This document shows, piece by piece, positions 46,250 through 56,555 of a stretch of DNA of 64,000 nucleotides (within the stretch, counting starts at the first letter, position 1; the number at the start of each line of letters is the position of its first letter). The stretch lies in assembly GCA_009823505.1 (NCBI GenBank), contig VZQC01010571.1:550292-614291 (forward strand), given 5' to 3'. This stretch comes from Rhizomys pruinosus (lineage: Eukaryota; Chordata; Mammalia; Rodentia; Spalacidae). Below the pieces are notes generated by a model. The model did no database searches, was not told where the DNA came from, and saw nothing but the letters and a program-made list of their open reading frames with translations. Made by a program: the position numbers and the translations under genes.

Positions 46250-46577
46250 GGTGTTTATAGTGGTTTTATTCTCCAAACTAGAAACAATCAAAATGTCTCC
46301 CCAATAAGCCAAGGCATAAAATAAACTGTGGGTCATCCATGCAATGGAATATTATTCGGCGACAAAGAGAGATGAGACTTGAAAAGACACACAGGAGCCT
46401 GAAACCAGTTACCTCCTGCCATTCCAGAAAAGCTTCTGAGGCAGGGAAAAGATTGGTGGTTGTCTCTGGGAAGGAGAGAGAGAGGAGTAAGTAGACAGAG
46501 CTCAGGGTTTTTAGAATAGCATAACTTCTTGGTCTTGTACTTTAATGGTGGGTACATGTCACTATGCATTTATCAAA
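46250..46577 (+). repeat. Old L1 (L1M) 3' end, plus
   Basis: aaactagaaacaatcaaaat, gtctccccaataagcc, catgcaatggaatattattc and gattggtggttgtctctgg in the order expected of ancient L1 3' ends. Confidence 0.72.
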
Positions 46578-46579
46578 AC

Positions 46580-46720
46580 CAGGTGTGTGTGGAGGTGCAT
46601 GCATGTCAATAATGCTACCACTTGAAAGGTACAGGCAAAATGAGAAATCCAAGGACGTCCTTGGCCTTATAGAGTGTGCGGCTAGCCTGGACTACAAAAG
46701 ACCCTGTATCAAAAAAGGAA
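46580..46720 (+). repeat. Old B1-type element, plus
   Basis: caggtgtgtgtggaggtgca, gctagcctggactacaaaag and accctgtatcaaaaaagg. Confidence 0.65.
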
Positions 46721-46857
46721 AAAAACAAAACAAAACCACAAACAAGATAACACAAAGAGGAATTCTAATAGGGACTTTAGTTAATGTATCAATATTTGCT
46801 AATCAATTACAACAGACACAGTGACAATGACAGAGGAAGACATTAACAATGGGTGGG

Positions 46858-47443
46858 AGGGAGGAAGGAAGCCGGTGTGGGAACTGTGCACGGGGCAGAA
46901 GGGGGCAAAGAATCCGGTGTGGGACCTGTGCACTGGGCGGAAGGGGAGAAGGAAGCCGGTGTGGGACCTGTGCACGGGGTGGAAGGGGGGAAGGAAGCCG
47001 GTGTGGGAACTGTGCACGGGGTGGAAGGGAGGAAGGAAGCCGGTGTGGGACCTGTGCACGGGGCGGAAGGGAGGAAGGAAGCCGGTGTGGGACCTGTGCA
47101 CGGGGCGGAAGGGAGGAAGGAATCCGGTGTGGGAACTGTGCACGGGGTGGAAGGGAGGAAGGAAGCCGGTGTGGGACCTGTGCACGGGGCGGAAGGGAGG
47201 AAGGAAGCCGGTGTGGGACCTGTGCACGGGGCGGAAGGGAGGAAGGAATCCGGTGTGGGAACTGTGCACGGGGTGGAAGGGGGGAAGGAAGCCGGTGTGG
47301 GACCTGTGCACGGGGCGGAAGGGAGGAAGGAAGCCGGTGTGGGACCTGTGCACTGGGCGGAAGCGGGGAAGGAAGCGGGTGTGGGACCTGTGCACCGGGT
47401 GGAAGGGAGGAAGGAAGCCGGTGTGGGACCTGTGCACATGGCC
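46858..47443 (+). repeat. 42-bp minisatellite, 14 units, G-rich
   Basis: The anchor ccggtgtggg recurs every 42 bp from 46872 to 47418 (13 exact steps, 14 units) with no indel. The unit runs ccggtgtgggacctgtgcac, ggggcggaag, ggaggaaggaag, with substitutions. Because 42 is a multiple of 3, frames stay open on both strands, which explains the several 198- to 241-codon frames here. No splice context, signal or homology supports a coding role. Units with gaactg recur every third unit (1, 4, 7, 10), giving a 126-bp higher-order repeat; units 5-7 and 8-10 encode identical triplets. The plus strand is strongly G-rich. Confidence 0.97.
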
Positions 47444-47461
47444 GGCTCATTTTTCCTGTAA

Positions 47462-48536
47462 ACCTAAAACTGTGTCCTCTTCTCCTCCTTCCCCCAAACA
47501 GTCAATTAACTTAAAATTAATTCATCTCCAAATATATTCTGCATAAAAACATTTCAAATTCTGATACGTAGTCAGCTACCCCTAAGCAGCCCTTGGCAGA
47601 TGAAAGTTTGGGAAACTGCATGAGTGAGCTCATTTTCAAAGACAGCCAAGAGAAGACCCAGATGCCCCAAGTGTGAAGCAGCAGGCCTCTCCAAGATTCA
47701 GACACCCGACTGTAACACCTAGCTCAGACTCAACAAACCCTTCTGATAGGTCTTAGGGGGCAGGGGTGGGGGAGGGGAAGAGGAACCAAATTCTTATTCA
47801 AAGAATTAACAGTTTGGAACATGCATAAGAGTGTCAACAAGTTATGTAGATCTTATCAGCATTGCATTTTTGGTGCCTCCCAGCTATTCAGCCAGGCTCC
47901 ACCAGGCTGTCAACACCCAAAGCATCCCACGCCCCACACAGGCCTATCAACACCTCTGGAGGCTCTGCTGGGCCAGGCCTCCCAGAGCCCCAAGGAGCCC
48001 AGGAATCTCTTTTCCCTCCTCTCTCAGGATGCTCTCAGACCCTGCACTGGCAGGCCTTGCACTCAAAGTGAGAAGGCCTGATACCCATTCTGCTGCCCGT
48101 GGCTGGGTTGGGGCTCCTTTGTGCTGAAATGAGTGCTGAAGGTAGAAATTCCAATGTCCTCACATCTGAAGGAGAGTGTTACGGTTCAGCCATTTGAGAA
48201 AGTATCATTGTTGACATATTTTAAGTTTTTGTATTTGCAGGCGGAACTTCATGATCTTGCAAAATTATCTAAAAGGGAGGCTACTCCATTGAAATTCTTT
48301 CCCCCAACCCCATAACTATGAATTAGGCCCTTATAGTTCTGGACACATACATACACTTGCACACAGTGTATTTATGCTCTGCTCCATGGTGATGCAGACT
48401 TTCAAAGTAATTTTGCTGAAGGCTATAGGAAAGTCCTATGAAAATGACCAGACTTTAGAGTTCAGCTTTCTCTTGCAGCAGTCACCTGTTCATTCCATGA
48501 ATGTCAGTGAATGGTTCTTGTTTGTTTTAATTTTAG
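47462..48536. other. Probable intron or upstream flank of the gene at 48537
   Basis: About 1.1 kb without a recognised repeat. A pyrimidine-rich acceptor-like site, tttgtatttgcag, ends at 48240 and is followed by an open stretch of 24 codons to a TAA (48313-48315). See findings. No other coding evidence. Confidence 0.4.
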
Positions 48537-48625
48537 GCAGCTTTAAGTGCCTTGAAACAGTTTTCTGAACAAGGACTGGAATCAATCGATGGAGCAATGA
48601 ATGTTGAAAAAGGTTCTCTTGAAAA
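48537..48625 (+). CDS. Internal coding exon of an unidentified gene (penultimate coding exon)
   Basis: An 89-bp exon between a good acceptor (ttgttttaattttag, ending at 48536) and a strong donor (GTGAGT at 48626). It encodes 29 codons plus two bases, beginning AALSALKQFSEQGLES, continuing IDGAMNVEKGSLE. The split codon (AA|A, Lys) is completed by the exon at 49886, so the frame stays open across the join. The peptide is charged and helix-prone, with no membrane segment or signal. Its start in phase 0 assumes the exon opens at GCA GCT; the earlier exons are not recognised in this window and presumably lie upstream of it or in undetected places. I do not recognise the protein. Coding status is inferred from matching splice sites, phase and the downstream stop, not from homology. 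Confidence 0.75.
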
Positions 48626-49885
48626 GTGAGTAAATCTTTGGTCAATATATTTACTTTTGTGACATCGTAAATATATAGAAAATGAGACAAATTAAAAGGT
48701 AAAAAATCTTACCTAAAAAAATCAATGATACCTAAATCTTATAGAATTAAAATAATAAATTAAGTTTAAATGAATGAAAAACAATGTGCTTGGTAGTATT
48801 AATCTCCTCTAGTACCTGGGAAAGTTCTAACCTGTGAATTGATTATTGTTTCTGCATTTTAATGCCAGTTGGGAAGACTGAGAGTCTTCTTGATTGTATA
48901 GAGCTGCAAAACTTACAGAACATCGTTCCATGGTCTTAAGCATTCTCTGGTCAAAATTTCTCACTCTACAGGGCATGGTGGTGCATGCCTTTAATCTTAG
49001 CACTTGGGAGGCAGAGGCAGGTGGATCTCTGTGAGATAGAGGCCAGTGTGCTCTACAAAGGGAGTCTGGGCCAAATGGGGCTATAGGGAAACCCTGTCTC
49101 AACCACTACCAACAATAACAAAAATTTGTCATTCATATGTCTTCTAAGTACAAATGAGAAAAAAAAAAATGGGATTGGAAGGAGCCCCACCCCTCTGCTG
49201 TTTATTTGGGTTTCTACTCTGTTGTATCGTGCACACTGCAGCAAACAGGCTCCCAGAACAACAGCAGACATGGACCTGTAATAATTGCCTCTGAAATCCA
49301 ACTTAGAGGCATTTATGGGGTCTGAACATAAAACCCTATGTAAGGAACCCAAGTTCTGGGTCTCCCTGGGAACCCAGTTTTACTAGCAAAATGGAAAGCC
49401 AGTTGTACTTATATAATAGAGTCCAGAAACTTTCAAAGACTGAGTAATAGCCAAGATCTCAGAGCATACAGACAATAACATCCTTAGGATTAAAATAAAA
49501 ATGCAGAACCTAGGAAGTAAAAGGCAGATATATGAACCTTTGAGTTAAATGAACATGCAAAAATCAAACAAACAGAAAACAACCACAAAAACCCTGCATT
49601 TCGTCATTTATATTAAAAGATAAGGAAAGCGTGAGAAGAAACCATTTGGTAAATAGACAGGGCATTTTAAGTTGTCTATAGATTGGCAACCATTTATAAG
49701 CTAATTTAATCAAAACCATTTCCACATGATCTCACCAGCAGACTATCTGAACATAAATATTGTTGTTTCACTTTAAAATGTCACTTTCGTGGTGACCTTT
49801 GAATCCTGTGTGCCATCTGCTAATAAACATGTCTGAGGATGTGCAGCTCTGGGCCTCAGCTCTTGTTAATGTATTAATCTTTCAG
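48626..49885 (+). other. Intron between the two coding exons
   Basis: A 1,260-bp GT-AG intron with donor GTGAGT and acceptor taatctttcag. It contains a B1 and otherwise unique AT-rich sequence. Confidence 0.72.
48968..49112 (+). repeat. B1 SINE, plus, intronic
   Basis: gggcatggtggtgcatgcct to gggaaaccctgtctcaacc. Sense relative to the gene. Confidence 0.93.
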
Positions 49886-49979
49886 ACAAGCCAAGCATCT
49901 GCGGGAGAAAGCGGACAATAACCAGGCGAGCCCGGGCCCCATCACTCAGGACTGCAAGAAATCAAAGTCGGCCATCTAG
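49886..49979 (+). CDS. Terminal coding exon of an unidentified gene
   Basis: Follows the acceptor taatctttcag. The first base completes a Lys codon begun at 48624-48625. Thirty codons follow, QAKHLREKADNNQASPG then PITQDCKKSKSAI, with a TAG at 49977-49979. The exon is CpG-rich (gcggga, gcgga, gcgagcccg, tcggcc) in AT-rich surroundings, as expected for selected coding sequence. The C-terminus is hydrophilic, with a basic KKSK cluster and a final -SAI, and it is not a CaaX box. It could be a PDZ ligand, which is speculation. Combined with the previous exon the window shows a 60-residue C-terminus. No family is recognised. An alternative is a decayed or non-translated exon, but the open frame, phase and both splice sites argue against that. 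Confidence 0.78.
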
Positions 49980-50158
49980 CCACTCCTGGAACCCACGGCT
50001 GCCACCGCGTCCTTATAAACCTGTCAGCACGCATGAGGGTGTCTGTGTCCAAGGAAATGAATGACTAATACCATTATCTGAGTCTTATGTGAAGACAACA
50101 GTATTCTAACACTAAGATAATGTACATGGTAGTGTTTATTCAACTGGGGGAAAATAAA
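49980..50158 (+). other. 3' UTR, minimal extent
   Basis: Noncoding sequence from the stop codon to the first canonical polyadenylation signal. It could extend further, since aataaa hexamers also lie near 50260 and 50858. Confidence 0.6.
50153..50158 (+). terminator. Polyadenylation signal AATAAA
   Basis: Canonical hexamer about 175 bp after the stop, followed by aactttgagcatttccc. A plausible cleavage region lies 15-30 bp on; its use is inferred. Confidence 0.5.
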
Positions 50159-50159
50159 A

Positions 50160-52591
50160 CTTTGAGCATTTCCCTTGGAACTTGAGATCAGATCATAACT
50201 CATTTGCCCAGAGGGAGCAGAAATCTGATCCTGCTACTGGAGTTTAAAATAACAATTAATAAAAAGTGTTAGAAACAGAGCTAAAGTTTAAAAATGATTC
50301 ATAGAGAAGTTGGGTTTGGTTCTGTCCTATGATTGTTCTGTCGTTGCGATTGTATTCAGTTATATTCTCTCTCTCTCGTTTGAAGTAATGCTTGACAATT
50401 TGAAAATTAACCAATGATGTGCTGTGGAATGTGATGTTGTCTTCATATAGAGTCGAACAGTTTCTCTTTTTATGCAGATATTTGTATCTTCATCATAAAC
50501 ACACACACACACAAATTACTTTAGGGTGTGCTGCACAGAGATGTATGCAAATAACTATGTTTTAAATCAGGTCGGATATTTGATTTAAAATATGAAATAA
50601 TACTAGGAAGAAGTAGTTTCCATATATTCCAGGAATTTTAAACAGACAATATGAAACAAAACCAAGCAGTTGTGGGTTTTGAGCTCCATGATGCCATTAG
50701 TCACCAAGGGGGCGTCTTGCCTCTGCCCATTGCATTCCCCAACTCCACTCTGTCGTGGAAATTGTACCTACCCCCATCTCTGTGTTGTAGCCACTCACTG
50801 TTCACATCGAGTGTTTTTAGTAACTGCCTCTGGACTCGGACAGTGAGTAGGATCAAAATAAATACTGTACTTGGTGGGGAAGGGAAAGCCTGTTGGAGAA
50901 GCTTCTAGCCAGCCACACTCTGGACCAGCATGTTGGAATCCAGCATGGGGGGGCAAATGCAGTAAAAATTTGGTCAGTTTCTGTGTGAAGTGTTGTTCTT
51001 GTTGTTCTTTCGCTCGTCACTCTTGTCCTTTAAACATCACCTCAGTAAAAACTCAGTGAAGGCTGTCACCCTTCCTAGCTGTCCTGCCCAACAGTGGAAT
51101 TAGAAGTGTCCATATCTGGGTGGCTGGGGCCTGATTCTGGCCTGGTCTGGCCAGCCACTGTCACCTCATTGTTCAGGCTTTCTCCTTATTGATTTGCAAA
51201 GGTTGTGCAATGAGAAAACACTATATGGTCTAACTGCTCGGCCCAATCTCACAATAGGAATAGAACTATGTAAGATTTCACAAGCAAAACCACCACAAAT
51301 CATGATCTGGCTGACTCACACGCGACTGGAGGATAAACAAACAGCAACATAAGGAAATAACTCCAGGCTTGTTGTTAATGATTCCCATGTGGGCAAGTCC
51401 GTCAGTATTGGGAGGGTTGGGTGCCCTTGGAGGAAATGGGCTTGGTTACATAAGGCTGGGTCCCAGGGAAAAGAACAACACGTTTGTAAAGTTGGGGTTC
51501 TCAGAGGTGTTTACTATTTGGACCACAGTTCTAACCAAGGGCACAAAGAACTCTAACTCATCCCCTTGGGAGGAGGCCAGCCCTTCTTCTGCCAGGACCT
51601 GGCCCTGTGAGGCTCCAGGACCTGGATGAAGTTGGGGCCCACTTCCAGCAGGGCCACTGAAATGATTCTGTGGTTTACTTAACACAGTCAACGCCACTGA
51701 AACCTTCTGCAGTGACACCAAGCAAATCAGGTCTGTAGGAGAGTGGTGAGCTTGGGGGGACCAACAAAACTAGTCAGTTCTCATGACTCAAATATCTGAA
51801 GCATTTAACCAGAGCTGTCTGCCAGAGAGTCACCTCAGAGCTTAAATATCACCAAACCCACAGCCCAATAGTGATGGCAGGAGAATGGACATTTGCATGG
51901 GCTTTCTGATCCACGTCCCAAATCCTGTCTGTGCCTCTACCTAGCCCAGGAAGCTGCTCGGATATGTTCCCAGAACAGCAGCACTTCCTGGGAATCTTCT
52001 GGGTTATTTTTTTTAATGTTTGAATTACCAATGCAAATGATGGGTGGCCTGTGTTCCTGGCAAGGCCTGCTGCAGTGCTCAGCTCCACAGCGCAATGTTA
52101 TATATCATTAGAGGGGAAACCATTAACTAGATTTATTGAAAGAATGTTTCTTCAGCACAAGGAGATCTTTTTGATGAAAAATGGAACTCATTATTCTTTA
52201 AAGGACACAGATTGACTTATCTCCTTTATCAATTACAGTGTCTGCTTTCAGCTTGTCTCAATCAGCACAGAGCTTTGTAGTCATTTCCCAGTGCTGAGGC
52301 CAGTGTGCTTTATGAAAAAGGTTTGTTTTCACATTTTAATTGGAAATATAATATTGCACTTTGGAACTCTATCTTTTCCACTACAACTTGCCAAAGATCA
52401 ATGGTTAGACACCACCAGTCAGGCCATGACAGACATGCCTTCCCTTTCCTGGGGTGACCCCTCTGCGAAGCTGTCCCGGCATCCTTCTCTCTAGTAAACA
52501 TTCTCAATTATGTTTTTTTTTTTTTAATTTCTGAAGTTTCAACCAATTTTGTGCACCATAAAGTGAAAGTAGATGAATGGAAGATATAACC
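50160..52591. other. 2.4-kb SINE-free block after the gene
   Basis: May include extended 3' UTR (alternative signals near 50260 and 50858). A short CA run at about 50499-50512. Several small open frames without motifs. No repeats recognised. Confidence 0.45.
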
Positions 52592-52802
52592 TCAGGGCTA
52601 GGAGAACAGATCAGTCAGTAAAATGCCTGCTGTGCAAAATGACTGCCCGAGTTCTTATCCCAGCACCCACAGGAAGGCCAGTGTGGCATACCTCTATAGC
52701 CCTGGTGCTGGGGAGCTGGAGTAGGCAGATTCCTGAAGCTCACTGGCTGGCCATTCCAGCCAAACTGGTGAGCCACCAGATTCAGACAGAGACCTTTGTC
52801 TC

Positions 52803-52833
<31 letters not shown>

Positions 52834-52940
52834 TGGAGAGCAGGTAAAGAAGAGGCTGGACAGTACCTTCCAGCCTCCACATGCCATGTTTGCACAAACT
52901 CACATGAACACATACATACAAAAGAAAGAGAAAGAAAGAC
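52592..52940 (+). repeat. RSINE1/B4 composite SINE, plus
   Basis: Head gggctaggagaacagatcag, B1-like middle (gtgtggcatacctctatagc), cctttgtctc, an (AAT)n at 52803-52832, then cttccagcctccacatgcca and an A-rich tail. Confidence 0.82.
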
Positions 52941-53445
52941 TGATGTACCTTATTATTTAGCAACTCTCAGGATTATTGGTGACTTGGGAATGTGTCCAGA
53001 CCCATGGACTGGGGTTTGAATCCTGCTGTATGTGAATGAGCATGGCCCCTGGCCAGAGTTTGTTTTGGACCTTTCATTTTCCAAAAGCCACTATTATTAT
53101 GGCCAAGAATTAAAGTGAACTTGATAGTTTTGCATACAGGTGATAACTCATGAATGGGAACAACAGATGTGATTTGTTTCTGAGTCTTCATAGCCTAACC
53201 CACCGTCATACAAACAGCTGGTAAACACACAAGTGACACACTGAATAAGGAGACATGGAATGATCTACCATCTGTTAGAGAAAGACTTCAAATCTCACTG
53301 CTTACATGACAGAGATAGGCACATATAACAACATTTGGCATTACTGTTGATGTGCTGTTTACTCTCAAATCCACGGGTCTGTAGGGTTTTAAAATAAAGA
53401 ATAGAGCAAGTCTAGTGTGCGTTCATGAAACCACCCTCCCCCTAT
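52941..53445. other. Unique stretch, no gene seen
   Basis: Nothing supported. Confidence 0.4.
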
Positions 53446-53784
53446 TGTTATGGTTTGAATATGTCCTTCATAGGCTCATGTGTTCAACACTTGGTCCCTA
53501 TGATGGTGGCAGTATTTGGGGAGGTCTTGGAAGTGTTAGGAGATGGGACCTAGGTAAAGGAAGTAGGCCACGGGGAATGTTTTGTCCCTGTCTTCTTCCT
53601 ATCTTTCTCTCTGCTTATTATCCATAATGAAATGAAAAAGTCATCCACCAGAGTTCCTGCTGCCAAACACGTGGGGTAAGGCAATCACAGAATGAGCCCT
53701 CTAAAACTGTGAGCCAAAATAAATTGTTCCTCCCTTTAGTTGTTCTCTTACATATTTGGTCATGGATAAAATCTAACAAACACA
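53446..53784 (+). mobile_element. MaLR-like LTR, plus
   Basis: Starts tgttatggtttgaatatg, holds gaggtcttggaagtgttagg and aaactgtgagccaaaataaa (polyadenylation signal), and ends near ctaacaaaca. Same layout as the minus element at 61060-61421. No clear target duplication, so it is old. Confidence 0.68.
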
Positions 53785-54338
53785 CTCATCCTCCCAGGTC
53801 TGCATTTATGTTCTTTCTCTAGGCTAGCAGGTATAGTTCCAGTCCTTATCCCTGCATACATTCTTATATTGCTACAATCTCACATGCATATCTTCATGAA
53901 CAAAGATGGTATAACATCTGATTCAAAGCACAGACTTCCTTAGATCTGGTCAAACCCAGGTGTCTATTTCTAACATACCATCTGATTTCCATTTCATTCT
54001 GTAAGACTTATATGCAAGTTACCTTACTGGGAAAGTTTCCTTTTGGGTGTATACCTCTCAAGACAATTAGAATTCCATTGACTATATTTCCAGCATGCTC
54101 AGAAAATAACAAACAACTTCATTTTAAAGAGACCCACTCTAGCTAGTGGGAAAGACTGATAGGGAAATGAGCCAGAATAATTGGCATGCTATCCCCTGAA
54201 GTGTGACAGGCCAAGCCACCTGCTAGTCTCCTACAATCCCTCACTCATCTCTTGCCTTGGGCACTGTGCTACATGTGTTCTGGTGACACTGTCTAATAAG
54301 CTACATCCACTTTCAAGAAACTTTCATCCATTGGTTGC
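53785..54338. other. Unique stretch, no gene seen
   Basis: Nothing supported. Confidence 0.4.
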
Positions 54339-54354
54339 TTATTACTACAGGTTT

Positions 54355-54527
54355 TTGGTTTTTTTTTAGTTTTTTCCTTTTTTTGGTATTTTTGAGGCAG
54401 GGTCTCCCTTTTAGTACCAGCTGTCCTGGAGCTCGCTCTATAGACGAGGCTGGCCTTGAACTCAGAGATCCACCCACCTCTACCTCCCTAGTGCTGGGAT
54501 TAAAGGCACGTGCCACCATGCCCAGCT
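54355..54527 (-). repeat. B1 SINE, minus, with short TSD
   Basis: T-rich tail, gaggcagggtctccctttta to gccaccatgcccagc. Flanks ttactacaggttttt and tactacagttttttt suggest a target duplication. Confidence 0.92.
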
Positions 54528-54542
54528 GGCTATACTACTACA

Positions 54543-55620
54543 GTTTTTTTTTAATTTATATTTATATATATATGTTTTTTATCAAATCTAGACCTATGCC
54601 CCCCATCCCCCCACCCCACCAGAGCTCATGCATTCTGCCAGACATGCTTTTCATCTCTTTCTCAGTCTTTCTCAATATTCTCCATGTGGAAGTTGACTGT
54701 TTTGAGCAGAAGTTCACTGTTTCAGTTAGTTCTTTGATGCAGTCCTTTCTGTTGTTGTTGTCATTGTTTCCAATATGCATCACTCCCAACTGCTTTGGAC
54801 AAAAGCTCAAGGGGCCATGCACAAGAAATACTTACAACTAGGTAATTGGCACTAGCATCCACAGATGAGGGATACCATTCGTCGTTTGTTTTTCTGGGAC
54901 TGTGTTACTTCACTCAGCATGAGGTTCTCTAGCTCCAGCCATTTTCCTGCAAAGTTCATGATGTCGTCTTTCTTTACTGCTGCATAGAACTCCATTGTGT
55001 AGATGTACCACACTTTCTCTATCCACTCATCAGTCAAGGGGCATTTGGGTTGGTTCTGGCTCCTTGCTATTGTGAGCTGAAATAAACATGGCCATGCATG
55101 TATCTCTGCTGTGGGGTGAGTCTTGAGGGTACATGCCTAGGAGTGGTACGGTTGGGTTGGGTGGCAAGTTCATTCCAAGTTTTCCAAGGGTTCTCCACAC
55201 TGCTTTCCATGGTGGCTGCATGAGTTTACATTCCCACCAGCAGTGGATGAGTGTTCCCCCTTCCCCACACCCTCTCCAGCACTTGGTATCATTTGTTTTC
55301 TTGATCCTAGCCAGTCTTATTGGAGTAAGATGATATCTTAAAGTGGTTTTGATTTGTATTTCCTTAATGATTAGTGATGTTGAACACTTCTTAAGGTGTT
55401 TCTCAGCCATCTCTAATTCCTCACTTGTGAAGTGTCTGTTCAGCTCTTTGACCCATCTATTGAGTGGGTCATTTGTTTTCTTTCTTCTTTGTTTTTTGAG
55501 TAGTTTATATATTCTGGAAATCAATGCTTTGTCAGGTGTTTCTGTGGTGAAGGTTTCCTCCCACTCTGTGGGATTTCTCTTCACTTCCTTGATTGTTTCT
55601 TTTGAAGTACAGAAGCTTTA
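54543..55620 (-). mobile_element. 5'-truncated L1, minus (ORF2 C-terminus and 3' UTR)
   Basis: Read on the minus strand it gives the ORF2 C-terminal region from 55584 down to about 54852, then a 3' UTR with a G-rich tract (54598-54620) and an A/T tail at 54543-54575. The encoded part shows the ORF2 Cys-rich motif CWRGCGEGGTLIHCWWEC (C-X3-C-X7-H-X4-C), followed by the expected WKAVWRTLGKLG and, in a second frame, DEWIEKVWYIYTMEFYAAVK. The frames shift around 55030-55037, so ORF2 is broken. No ORF1, endonuclease or reverse transcriptase domain is present. A dead retrotransposon copy. Confidence 0.9.
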
Positions 55621-55659
55621 AACTCAAAAGTTTCTGTACATCAAAAGATACAGGTGTTT

Positions 55660-55817
55660 TTTGTTGTTGTTGTTGTTTTTGTTTTTAAGGCAGAGTCTTA
55701 CTATGAAGCCCTGGCTGGTCTAGTACTATTCACCCCAGGATGGTCTTGAACTCATGATTCTCCTTCTTCAGCCTTGTGAGTGCTAGAATTACAGGTGCAT
55801 GCCACCAACCTAACTTT
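55660..55817 (-). repeat. Old B1/PB1 element, minus
   Basis: ggcagagtcttactatgaag, ggtcttgaactcatgattct and gaattacaggtgcatgccac. Confidence 0.78.
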
Positions 55818-55924
55818 CTAGTCGTGCATCTCACCTCCACCACATCCCAAATGTCTTCCACCTCCCCTTGAATGTTTACTAGGGTGAAAACTTTAATCTT
55901 ACTGACACTCAAGAGGCCGGTCAA

Positions 55925-56005
55925 GCCAATTTGTGTCTCCTGACCTGGAATAGTTCTCATCTTAATATGGAAAGTACTCAATAAATGTTGACTGGATGAA
56001 TAAGA
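55925..56005 (+). repeat. Possible L2/MIR 3' end, plus
   Basis: aaagtactcaataaatgttgactggatgaataag matches the common 3' terminus of L2-type elements. Confidence 0.5.
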
Positions 56006-56184
56006 CAGAAAACTCTGTCTTGATTGGTTTTCTCTGTGATGGTGTGAGTGATGACCTGAACAGCGAAGACTGGCCCACTGGATGGGGCCTCTTGCCTGCT
56101 TTTTTTCACAGGTAGCCTTGTTGAAGTCACTTAGTAGCTAAAAACCTGGAGATTATAATATGCAGGAGTATGGAGACTTCTTTA

Positions 56185-56354
56185 TTTTTATTTTTATTAT
56201 TATTATTTTTTGTCTTTTCGAGACAGGGTCTCCCTGTAGCCCCAGCTGTCCTGGAATTCACTCTGTAGACCAGGCCGGCCTTGAACTCAAAAAGATCCGC
56301 CTGACTCTGCCTCCCAAGTGCTAGGATTAAAGGCGTGCACCACCACACCCAGCT
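56185..56354 (-). repeat. B1 SINE, minus, with 13-bp TSD
   Basis: Complete minus B1 flanked by ggagacttcttta (56172-56184) and ggggacttcttta (56355-56367), one mismatch. Confidence 0.95.
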
Positions 56355-56384
56355 GGGGACTTCTTTAAAATGTGCACATGGAGC

Positions 56385-56511
56385 CCAAGGATAGCTCAGT
56401 GGGTAAAAGCACTTGTCACCAAGCCTGAGGACCTAAGCTTGATCCTCAGAACCCATGTGAGGGAAGGAGAGCCCTGACCTGAAAACTGTCCTCTGACCTC
56501 CACACATGTTG

Positions 56512-56554
<43 letters not shown>
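56385..56554 (+). repeat. tRNA-derived SINE (B3-like), plus, with (CA)n
   Basis: Head aaggatagctcagtgggtaa, aagcttgatcctcagaaccc, ctgtcctctgacctccacac, then (CA)n at 56513-56554. Plus-strand counterpart of the element at 1-146. Confidence 0.82.

Positions 56555-56555
<1 letters not shown>

Noticed and set aside
46858..47443. CRISPR-like array
   Set aside because: The units are contiguous with no spacers, and the genome is a rodent; it is a minisatellite.
46799..47546. Candidate repeat-containing protein of up to 241 residues
   Set aside because: Every frame is open because the DNA repeat is 42 bp with no stop; no independent coding evidence.
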